Of a stretch of DNA of 47,000 nucleotides, positions 10,350 through 20,630 are shown in pieces. Positions within the stretch are counted from its first letter, which is position 1. Each line of letters opens with the position of its first letter. Source of the DNA: Apophysomyces variabilis (taxonomy: Eukaryota; Mucoromycota; Mucoromycetes; Mucorales; Mucoraceae); contig MZZL01000405.1 of NCBI GenBank assembly GCA_002749535.1, positions 1,117,346 to 1,164,345 of the forward strand, given 5' to 3'. The position numbers were made by a program, and so were the translations under genes. The notes beneath the pieces were generated by a model that saw nothing but the letters and a program-made list of their open reading frames with translations, did not search any database and was not told the DNA's origin.

Positions 10350-11260
10350 ATGGAGACAGAAAACGATCTAAAGACTGATGTCCACGTTGCCATGAGAGGT
10401 GTGTCGACAAAGCATAATTATACGTTCTGTAGCGATCAGGACGAAGTAAGACTCTTCAAGCTATTAGTTGAGAAATGTCTGAGCGCGTCAACCACAGCAG
10501 AACGGTCTCGAATTCACTCATTCGGCAGAGAGGTGGGCCAAAAAGTGAGAGAGACCATGATAGCTTATTCGAGAAACATAACAAAGCTGGTTCTGTACGT
10601 TGTTTGGATGAGGAGCATAAAAAATTACCAATACATTGATGAGCAGTCTGACCCGTCCATGAAAACAATACAGTGTGTCTCTCTTCCCCTAAAAAAGTTA
10701 GGTTCCGATCTACGAACTAGAAGAGCAAAAAAAAGACTTAAGAGATTCTGCATTGCATACGAAAGTGGAAGAAAACAGAGAGAAGGCATCAGAATAAGCA
10801 TCACATTCAGTAAAAAATGATATAAATTACGTGAAAAGCTGTGTTTTCCTTTATGACCCTAGGTTTCATATGAATATGAGACGTAGTATAGCCTAGTCAA
10901 AAGGTTCCCCTGCAGTAGCTCGAGTGCTTAAAACATAAGCATAGACAACCATCATCTTATGTGCGATTTCTGCTATGGACTTGCTTAAACGCAGCCTAAG
11001 AATTTCTTAGCGTCCAGTTGACAGCAAGAAAAAGCGAGGAAATGATTTTGAGCGTTTGGATAAAAGGATGACTATACGACGTTATATTACTTCTAAAGGC
11101 TACAATGCATGAAATGGACCGGTGTTCGCACATGAATGGTCAATACCTTGTAATGGATAACGCGGCTATTCATGCTTCTGACAAAATAGCCAAGTATATC
11201 ACGTCCGAAGGTTATCGTTGTGCTTATTTAACTTTATACTTCCCATCTTAACCCAATATC
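10350..11260 (+). pseudogene. decayed Tc1/mariner (IS630-like) DDE transposase
   Basis: The 156-codon frame at 10350-10820 is a chimera of frameshifts over the N-terminal helix-turn-helix region. Frame 1 gives LFKLLVEKCLSAS, then the third frame SAERWAKK, then the second frame ERDHDSLFEKHNKAG and CLDEEHKK, then frame 1 again IDEQSDPSMKTIQ. The central part is largely missing. The catalytic region reappears at about 11086-11250 as ATMHEMDRCSHMNG, YLVMDNAAIHAS (the second DDE aspartate) and IAKYITSEGYRCAYL. Just after it a shifted frame preserves LNPI of the usual SPELNPIEQFW box. The third acidic residue is not preserved. The copy is clearly dead. Confidence 0.8.
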
Positions 11261-11611
11261 TTCTTTACATTAATTATTGAAAGGTTTTTTCCGCCCTTTG
11301 ATAAACCTTCGTCAATACAAAAGCAAAACGGATAAGAATATGAATACGCAGCACTTCTGAGCTCATTGATAACCCCTCTTATTGTGTGTAACGTAGAAAC
11401 CTAAGTACAATCACATGCAGTGAAACGAAATCTTTGACTTGAGAAGTCCAATATTACGTGCTGATGGCAAATATATCAGGTCTACGATATTCAGCCTGCA
11501 AACCAAAGTTATAGCAGGAATATGTTGTAATTTGGCACGTTGGCAGCTTCGACGATGATCTTTGCAAATGGCGAACGATCCAGTTTATTATTCTCACTGA
11601 AACAATATCAT

Positions 11612-12871
11612 TCACAGTTTGATCAAAAGCTTTCCTGTAGTCTTGCGACTTTCGATATCAATATGTGCCTCTTTCGCATCTTCGAGGTTGTAGACTTTGT
11701 GGATATGGGTTTTGATATGGCCATTTGCAAGCAAATCAAATAGTTCTCCCCACCACTTTTTGGACTCTTCCCGTGTAGCCAAGTAATTGAATAAGGTGGG
11801 CCTCATCAATCGCAGGTTCTTTTGAGCAAGGATGGAGATGGAAATCTATATATCTGATGTATAAGAAATGCTAGCATGATGTGATAGGTTGATATTTACC
11901 GGAGGCACGACGCCAGAAGCGTTTCCGAAAGAGATCAAGGTACCTAGTCGACGAGCACAAGCCAAAGAGGTGTCAAAGGTGGATTTTCCAACACCATCCA
12001 GGACCGCATGACAACCAAGTCCACCAGTAATCTCGTTAACCTTTGCCACAACGTCCTCGTTTGCGTAGTTTATCACATAATCTGCTCCATTTTGACGTGC
12101 CAATTCAGCTTTCTCCGGGGTACTTACAGTACCGATAACTGTAGCACCCAAGTAATGACACAGTTGACATAGCAACAGTCCAACGCCACCAGCAGCAGCG
12201 TGAACAAGGATATAGTCTTGTGAAGCAATCCAAATTTAGAAAAAGGAGCTCGATCACATCACCAAAGTTCTACTTTTACTATACCTCCTTTCTTAACAGG
12301 ATAAGCATCTCGCACCATAGTCCAAGCAGTTAAACCTTGGATACCAATTGCTGCTGCCGTCTTATAGTCCACATCGCCAGATATCTTCTCCAGGCCGGAG
12401 ACCTTAGCTTCCGTGTACTCGGCGTACGTGTCATTCCCGATGTATACAACCTTATCTCCAACCTTGAAATCCGTCACATCTTCTCCGACTTCATACACTT
12501 CACCTGCGCTGTTTCAATGGCGTCAGTACTAGAAGATCCAAAAAAAAAGTGAACACTCAAACCTCTCGCGACCAATGCCACAAGGAAGTGGCAGGGGGTA
12601 AAGGCCAGTGCGATGATAGGTATCAATGTAGTTGACGCCTAGTTCCACATCGTAAACATGAAGAGTAGATATAATCAGGCCCAGACATACCCGCATAATG
12701 ATTCTTGATAACCACGGTATCTTTCTTGGCTTTTGGTAGAGGTACGTCCTTATAAAGTAGCTTATCTACGCCGCCGTTTTCTTCAACTATGATCGCTTTC
12801 ATGGTCGCCATCGTTCTTTTCAGGAAAGTAGAGTTTGCAAGTCGTCTGGTAGCTGTTAAAAGGGAAGACAT
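11612..12871 (-). CDS. NADPH:quinone oxidoreductase (zeta-crystallin-like MDR), 5 exons
   Basis: Exons on the minus strand are 12871-12691, 12638-12563, 12508-12285, 12216-11900 and 11845-11612, giving 343 aa in frame. The N-terminus, MSSLLTATRRLANSTFLKR, is Arg/Ser/Thr-rich with no acidic residue, like a mitochondrial presequence; a second start (MATMKAIIVEENGG, near 12781-12808) would give a cytosolic form. The GroES-like part contains NHYAGVNYIDTYHRTGLYPL. The Rossmann part has VHAAAGGVGLLLCQL for NADPH and ends SRKTTGKLLIKL. No structural-zinc cysteines are seen, as expected for quinone reductases. The family reduces quinones to limit redox cycling; yeast Zta1 is the nearest known type. 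Confidence 0.88.
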
Positions 12872-13284
12872 GGGAAGAATAGACCGGACAATAGACAAGG
12901 GCCTATGTATTTGTCATCCAATGCCCGACGGCTGAAGAGTCACATAGATCGAGCCAATCATATCGGAAGATCAATACGACATTAAGCTCTTCGCCCGTAA
13001 GGCCGAAGTCAACGGCATGGATCCGTATGTCGTACGATGCTAGTTTCTTTTCTCAACAACCGTGTACTTATCAATAAAGTAAAAATCGGGCATAAAACCG
13101 TGATTATCCGATGGTCAATAAGTATTATTGAACTTGTCATATTCAAAGAAAGTAGATGCATATCTTTCATCCTATATACCGCTCATAACCGCATTGTATC
13201 CCGAGATTTAAGTCTTATTGTCTTATAAACTTCTCGATAACGCGAAAATATTATACCCTTTTTATTTTACAAGTCCGGATGAAT
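12872..13284. other. short intergenic region between quinone reductase and RPP0
   Basis: This holds the promoter side of the quinone reductase and the 3' end of RPP0. A 63-codon plus frame at 13037-13228 has no recognisable motif. Nothing else is seen. Confidence 0.4.
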
Positions 13285-14289
13285 TTAGTCGAAGAGACCG
13301 AAGCCCATATCTTCCTCAGATTCTTCTTCTTCCTCAACCTTTTCTTCAGCAGCGGGAGCGGCACCACCGGCAGCAGCAACAGGGGCAGCAGCAACAGCGA
13401 AGGCCTCGGGGTTGGCAAGGTACTCCTTCAACTTCTCAGAGCCAGCGAAGGTGTAATCGGAGGCAGCAGAGACGGCCAACAAGTTCTTGTAACCGTTGAT
13501 GATGGAGTGGGGAACGGAGGCAACGGTGGGGTAGCCGACAGCCAAGGAGATGGAGGCAACCTCGCGAATAGCAGCCAACAAATTGGCAACCAACTGAGAT
13601 TCCTCGACGTCCAAAACCTCAGAAGAGAAGGTGGAACCGTTGTCGTAGACTTGGGTAACGGACATACCGTAGGTGAAGGGGGAGATGTTCAACATGTTCA
13701 GGAGAGTAGCTTCGGAAGCGCCGACCTTCTCACCAGCGCTGACAAGGTTGACATCGGAAACGATTTCAATAGTACCACGAGAAATCTTGGTGGGGATACC
13801 GAGAGCCTGGAAGAAAGAGGTCTTACCGGGTTCCATACCGGTGTTACCACCAGGAACAACGACATCAACAGGAGCAATGGCACCAGCACGAGCAGGAGCA
13901 GCAACCTAACAGAGACACACGACCATTTAATTTCCCAAACTCACACCACAGCTTTTCTGTATTCAGCGTTTTCTACTTACTCTGTTGGAGATAACCTTGT
14001 CACGGGTTTCCTTGAGGTCACCATTGGTGAAGATGAAACCAATGTTACCCTTGACGTGGGGAAGTATACGTTCGAACTCGGGGCGCTCGGCAACAAGACC
14101 CTTCAAAGCACGACGGACCATGGTGTTCTTACCCATGAGCACGACAGCTTCGCCACGGAGAGAGTGACGGATCTGGTGCATCTGGTTAGAACTGACATTG
14201 TCAACATTGACAATGAAGATGGACTTGTAGGTGTCCAAGTAGTTCTTGAGCTTCTCGAAGTACAATTCTTTGGCTTCTCGCTTCGACAT
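13285..14289 (-). CDS. RPP0: 60S acidic ribosomal stalk protein P0
   Basis: Two exons (14289-13981 and 13905-13285) encode 309 aa, close to the usual ~312. The first, [19 protein letters not shown], leads into the L10-like RNA-binding domain with [16 protein letters not shown] and [20 protein letters not shown] across the intron. The middle carries [20 protein letters not shown] and KISRGTIEI. The C-terminus is an Ala/Gly hinge followed by the acidic tail [12 protein letters not shown] that contacts translation GTPases. P0 anchors the P1/P2 stalk on 28S rRNA. Codon use is strongly biased and the opposite strand stays open for 349 codons as a by-product. Confidence 0.97.
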
Positions 14290-16548
14290 GATGGTAATTC
14301 TGTTCGAGGACTTTTAAAGAGCCTATGATATCCCAATTAGCCATACATGATGGATGAATGACGGTTGGATCATGGCTCTTTTGTTTTTTACCTTAAAGAA
14401 TAGAGGAGGATCACATCCTTGCAGATGACAAGGCACGAACTAAGCTCAATCGGACTTTATGATGATCCGGACATCGGAATAGAGAATAAGATTGACCGAG
14501 CGCTCGAACCTCGTTCCGGTGACAGGCTGTAGATATATTCTCGGAGGAAGAAGCTAATATGTACTCGGACGATAACGTCAACTTCATATATTGTCCTCGC
14601 TAGATTTATACACTAAGTTATAATGTCATTAATTTCCCAAGTCAGGCTTAGCAGTGTATGAACAATATGGAGCATATCGTGTCTGAAACTAGACATTTGA
14701 CAAGATGGCAGCTCTTAACAGGTAGGACATCTCTATCCCAGACAAAGAAAACCATATATTTAAAGTACACACTGATACTGCTTGGATCAGCATTGTTTGT
14801 TATGTTACTAAATGAAAATACTCTTACTATTAAACGTTCTTATCTTGCCCTGCATGCGGTAGTTTCCTCTTCGTCAGTCTAGACTTTCTCCAATTTCATG
14901 GTTATAGCAACTCTTTTGGCGATGATGTTGTTTTCTTTGTGTTTGTCACCTTGCCTTTCCCTTAAGTTTAATCCTATAGCCACTGTCCCTTTTTTCGACG
15001 TAAATGACGTGCTTTCCTTAACTAATTACTAGTAGGCAGATGACGACATCTTCATCGTGATAGTGCCTTTAAGTGTAACCTTTCGGTCGAACAATATCCT
15101 AATTGTGGATGGAAGTATATCCCAAAATGAAGCTGACATAATCAACACGCATTTCCGCGTTGCGCTGCTCTTACAGGCGCGAATGAACTAAATATGTTGA
15201 GTAACAACCTGGTCAATGTTCTCATGGGCTCTTTATCGTCATTAACTTGGTAAATACCGCAAAAATTAAGATAAATCTTATTGGTTTTCTGCCAAAATAT
15301 GTTTCCAAGATAAACAGAAGGTAGCCAGTTGGCAGCTTGAATTACACGTGAAAGGGGTCTTCGTAGCGGGGTACATAAATCAGCTTCGTCAGTTAAATAT
15401 TGAAACCATAATATATCCAGGAACTTTTACAGGTCTGCTAATCCGACTTGGTGCTCTATCTTTGCAAGAAGAAGTGTTGGTTTTCGGCTAGTGCTAGTTG
15501 TATAATACGTCCTACTAAACTTAACAACTAGAACAAAGCAACAATTAACTACTACAACGTATGACTTTCTATAAATACACCATACAGCGAATGGAAACAA
15601 AAAGCCAGGTTCTTACGAGTATTAGTCTTCCGGAAGACAATTTTGTAACGCAACCATTGTATTCTAGGTTCTCAATGGTACGATACTACTGTACTAACAT
15701 GACGGCGTTTACCCCAGGTCGCAAGGAGACTGATGCAAAGGACTCTTGTCCAACCAGAGCCTGGACGGTTTTAAAGAAAGAAGAACTGTGTCAGTTCACG
15801 TCCTACAGTGCAAACATCATGCTAATTGATCTTTAAAAGGACATGCTTAATGTTTGCTACACAGTGCTAGCTGATGAGAGAATGGACAGTCGAATAGATC
15901 TGGGTACAAATATGAGTGTAGTGTTACAATATTGACACCTCAGCCAATTATAAGACGCTGTTATGGATGGTCTGAACTTTTACGTCATATCAGCTACTAG
16001 ATCTGGTTTTCACTAATCTATAGAGTTCCAACCAGCAATGAACATACGTTTAGGAATGGGAGGTGAAGTGACACCGTGCTGCAAATGGTAATGGACGTCC
16101 ACAGATAATATTCGGCATTTGTAAAATACAAAAGTAGAGAGGTTTAATGATTTTTCGTGACAATATCTTTCCTCTACAGATACAGCTTTTCGCTGATCGA
16201 AGTGATTACTAGATTGTAAATGGGCCCAGATCGGTTCAGCGGACTAAGTGGATGAATGCAGAATAAGCATTTATGTATTCAAAATTACCTTTTTCTTTTC
16301 TCTCTCTCTCTTTAGTTCTGTGTGTGGCACGCTATCCTCCCCCCTCCCTAAACTTACTTTCCTTTTTCTCCCGCCGTAGGGTTCCCCTGAAACTCCTTCT
16401 TCAAATAAGTGGATGATCTCATTAGGTCAAATATAAATCAAATTAGCGGACATCGTTTTCTTACGCTTGTTGGTCTCTTTGTTGCGAACAACAATAAACC
16501 TCAGGCGCGTTCCCAGCCATATCTTCATCGTTCGCTATATCGACCATC
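14290..16548. other. 2.26-kb intergenic region between divergent genes
   Basis: This lies between the starts of RPP0 (minus) and the ankyrin-DIL gene (plus), so it contains both promoters. Frames at 14658-14882 and 15561-15836 show no recognised family. A pyrimidine-rich stretch (CT runs, CCCCTCCC) occupies about 16285-16390 ahead of the ankyrin gene. No repeats or RNA genes were seen. Confidence 0.45.
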
Positions 16549-19500
16549 ATGACAACCACCACTCACAACCGCCCATTGCGTCTCAAGTCTCCTCACATTT
16601 CACCTATAGAAACCGGGTACAGCAATTGCAATGAAGAAGAAGCAGAGCCAATGGAAGGGTCAAGCAGCAGCCAGAAACATCGCAAAGCCTTTCGTCAGAA
16701 CACCTTTTCATGGTCTTCCACTTCTTCGTCATTTTCGTTGTCATCCACATCAACTTTGTCTTCCATTCCTACGCCTGTAACCGCAATCACAACCACTACG
16801 CCTCTAGCTGCTATGGAACAGGATGCTCTACCGTCCTTGCTGTCGATTTTCGATGACGAGGAAGACGAAGACGAAGACGTAGATTCAGACGCCGCCAAGA
16901 ATGGTGACACAGCATCAGACGAACATGAAAGTCATGAACAACAGCATCAACGCCGCTGGCGAAGAAGAGTGACAAAAGCACTTTCTCGTGCGTCTTCCAA
17001 TGGAGACGCCCTTACAGTGCGACGGATTCTTACGGATGAACGACTCCGTCCGTTTCTTAATATCGACGCATCCGATGATGAACAAGATGGCACGACTCCG
17101 CTTATTTATGCAGCTTGCTTTGGCAAGGCCGATGTTGTTCAGATACTATTGAATGCCGGGGCCAAAGTCGATCTCCAGGACAAACGTGAGTGAAACCAAC
17201 AAAATACGCAAAAAAGGAAGGAAAGACAGGATCGCAAAAGTAGGGGTGACGGACGTTAAAGGGGGATGCTTCTGCTGTGGGGCTCTGGGAGTAAGCAAGC
17301 CGTCCTCCTGAAAGACTTTTTTCCAGTCTTATCCTTTTGATTTTGTATTTCTTTGCAATAATGACTTATTGATTACATGTATTTTATTCCTTAGGCGGTT
17401 GGACCGCACTGATGTGGGCAACGACGAATAATTATCATCCAGTTGTGGAAATTTTACTCGAGCATGGAGCGTCATTTACAACTCGCTCTGCCCGAGGACG
17501 GACCGCGGTGGATTTTATTGATAGCGAAAATACAAACATGGTCAGCATTGTTCAGCATAGGGATAGTATACCCAGCGCTTCGTGCTCTACTATTCAACGC
17601 CGCCTGTCTCGAGTTCGTCCTCCCAATAACAACAATATGGCATTACCACACGATAACATAGATTTTTATTACCAATCCACACCAGAAAGTTACAACGATT
17701 TCATGATAGAAGAATCAGAACGTCATCGTAAATTGCTCGAAGAAGTTGAGGAGGAAACTGAAGCGGACGAAAGTGTAGATTCGAGTGGAAGAGGCAATGG
17801 AGACGAACTGGACCGGTCCGAGAATAACGACGATGAAGATGAAGAACTAGCAACATGTGAAGCAAATATGCAATCCCTGCATAAGTTCATGTGGGACCAA
17901 TGTCTTCCAGATCAGATGTTTGTATTTAGCGAAGATGATATCGACCATATTTTGGATACTGCTATCGTTAACCTCCGGCTGCCAATGAAATCACGGCAAG
18001 AGATATGGGTTCCGGCAAATATCATCTTTTTAAGCGCACGCTTTGCACATTATTACTTGAGCCGAGATATACTGAACAATTTCCTCAGATCGGCAGTTAA
18101 TAGAGTGGCGGCGGTGATTAACGTAAGTAATAACAATATAGCGCAGAGAAGTTACGATTTTGCAGAGTGCTTCATGAATTATACAATAGGATAACAAGCG
18201 TGACATCCATACTCTTGCTTTTTGGATGGCCAATTTGTCACAGCTTTTATATTATCTAAAAAAGGATACCGGTCTTGTTGTTGCAACAGCAGAGCACCAA
18301 TTGGAAATATCCGAATGGGTATCCGAAACATATACACTCCTTGTCAGTGATAGCGAAGAGCGAATTGACAAGATTCTGGAACCAGCAATACTTGAGCACG
18401 AACAAATCACGGGATTGGAACAGATAGACTTTGCGGACGACTGGCATCGTTTCTTCAGACGTAAAAGTACTCGAAAGTCCATTGTTGCTGGGCAACTTGA
18501 ACAGAACCCACAAAAGGAAATCCATTCACCACGGACACTAACTCCACAATCCATCACCAACCTTCTATCTTCCATATTATACGTACTCCAATCCTATGAA
18601 GTCCACCCTACCATCGTCATTCAAGCCATTGCACAGTTTTTCCACTTTCTTTCGTGCGAGATCTTCAACAGAATGTTAACTAACAAAAAATACATGTGCC
18701 GCTCTAAAGCTCTTCAGATACGGATGAACCTTACGGTGCTTGAAGAATGGATTCGCGATAACCAGCTTCCAGCCAATCTAAGCAGTTATCTGAATCCGTT
18801 GATACAATTGTTACAGCTTTTACAGTGCGTGTCCCAACTGAACGAACTGGAACTGTTTATTAACACTATGAAAACATTCGATTTGCTTAATCCACTACAA
18901 ATCAAACGATGCGTGCTTAATTATCGGTACGAAGTGACAGAGCAGAAACTTCCAGAAGAAATAGAGAAGTACTCTATGCAGCTGGCCGAGGACACACTTC
19001 GCTCCTTACAGCCCAGAACACAGCGACCCTCATGCGATAGTTGTCTAAGCAATCCAAAATCAAGGCGAGAAAGTCTTGCAGCAAGAGGGCAAAGCAATTC
19101 TCGTCCAACGAGTGTATCTAGTCTGGGTAGTTTGCTCTTTTATAGTATATCACCAAAAGAAAAGCGATTATCCTTACGAAGTTCAGGCGACGTATCCAAT
19201 ACATCCGATGATATCGCAACAGATGCTATAGAGGAAGACTCGCAAAAAAGTGACGATAATGAACGGGAATGGGTTGTAGAAAAACGTGATTCTAAGTATA
19301 TGCTCCCCTTCTCTCTGCCGACAACCACGAAAATGACAGGATGGCATCATCCAAAGGCTTCAACGCCACCTACAGCGACGAATCATCATGAAAGTCTATC
19401 AGAAGCCATTTATCAAGAGTTAAAACAAACCATGGGCGCCGAACGGGAAAGGAATGCCCGAGAGAGTCGGATTGTCCCAACCATACCCGAAGATTGGATG

Positions 19501-19590
19501 GCGCGCTTGGACAGGAAGCATATCATGGACGAAGAACAACCATCACTACACCCGCATGACACTGCTCAAGACACCACCTTTTATTCATAA
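16549..19590 (+). CDS. ankyrin-repeat and DIL (dilute) domain protein, 3 exons
   Basis: Exons 16549-17185, 17395-18122 and 18190-19590 join in frame to 921 aa. Residues 1-140 are Ser/Thr-rich and disordered with an acidic run (DDEEDEDEDVD). Ankyrin repeats span about 140-265, including DGTTPLIYAACFGKADVVQI and GWTALMWATTNNYHPVVEIL across intron 1. A second acidic linker follows. From about residue 425 a DIL domain of the myosin-V tail type begins (FLSARFAHYYLSRDILNNF, DIHTLAFWMANLSQLLYYL) and runs to about 670; the C-terminus is disordered. There is no motor domain. Non-motor ankyrin-DIL proteins occur in fungi and probably act in cargo or dynein/myosin adaptor roles, but the partner cannot be read. 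Confidence 0.88.
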
Positions 19591-20630
19591 AAAAATTTAT
19601 TTTTATGTTAGCCTCTTTGCAACTTCTCTTTTTCTAATATCCTGTTTGCGTTATATAAAAATTAATGACGATGACCACTCCCTATGGTAAGCATGCCTGC
19701 AAGCCAAGGACATCTTTAATACCCAACATCACAGAACCGCAGTTTCATATCTATTTTTCATTGGTAGGAAGGGCTAATTCTTGTGCTGCTGTGAAAGTAT
19801 GCTATCACGAACTTGACATTATGGCTGGCAGTAATTCCCTTCTTATGTGCGTATGAGCAAGAATAACCAATGGTGAAATGTATAAGCAAGCATATGGACG
19901 TTCCTGAGTTAGAATGGTTAATAGAAGGGATCATTATCCCTCGCCAAATCAGTACATAAATCAGCTCCTTAAACCTCGTGGCGGCGTATAACCTTCGTTG
20001 CCGTCAAAGTAGATCGCATCGGATATTTCTATAATAATTTAAGGAGTCCTGATCAAGGTTCATCTTCTTATTGTGTTGCGATATATATCACTGTGTGGGA
20101 GAGAGAGAAAGATTTTCCACATGGCTGGGATGAACTCAGAAAAAGGATAGAAAAAGTTTAACATTCCAATAGAAACCACTAAGCCTTATTTGATATAACA
20201 TCTTTGCGGCTTTGATTGAGTGATCAAATGATAAGATTACACTTCTCCAAAAGAATGTTCGCAGTAAGAAGATCTAAAGAGCACCAACCATAAAGGAAAA
20301 TAAAAAAGACTCTCCATTTCTAAAGTGTCTCCTCCATTTCCTTTACATCGCTTATTAGATCAGCCAAGAAAGAAAAGGCCCCTAATTCCTTTCTAACCCC
20401 TTATCCTTTTTCTCTTTAGGGTCAAAGCACAGATCCGAATAGAAAATCATTTTCTTTAGCATATCCCTTTCGAAAAAACATTCATATACTTTACTTGATC
20501 TTTCTTTCCATTTCCTCTTTCTCTCTCTCTCTCTCTCTCACACACACATCTTTCCGTGTCTTTTTCACCCCTTCTCTTTTTCTTTTCTTTCTACTTCTTT
20601 AATTTGTTCAACGTTGTTCTCCGTTAACCC
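19591..20630. other. intergenic and promoter region of the class C receptor gene
   Basis: No gene is seen. The last ~180 bp before the receptor start are strongly pyrimidine-rich, with CT and CA runs at 20521-20548 and TTTCTTTTC tracts up to the ATG at 20631. This strand-biased composition is common just upstream of fungal start codons. Confidence 0.5.
20521..20548. repeat. CT/CA dinucleotide microsatellite
   Basis: A run of nine CT units passes directly into CA units, about 85 bp upstream of the receptor ATG. Confidence 0.9.

Noticed and set aside
13279..14328. 349-codon plus-strand open frame
   Set aside because: It is the antisense of RPP0, kept open by strong codon bias and the Ala/Glu-rich tail. 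It also runs across the RPP0 intron and has no recognisable domain.
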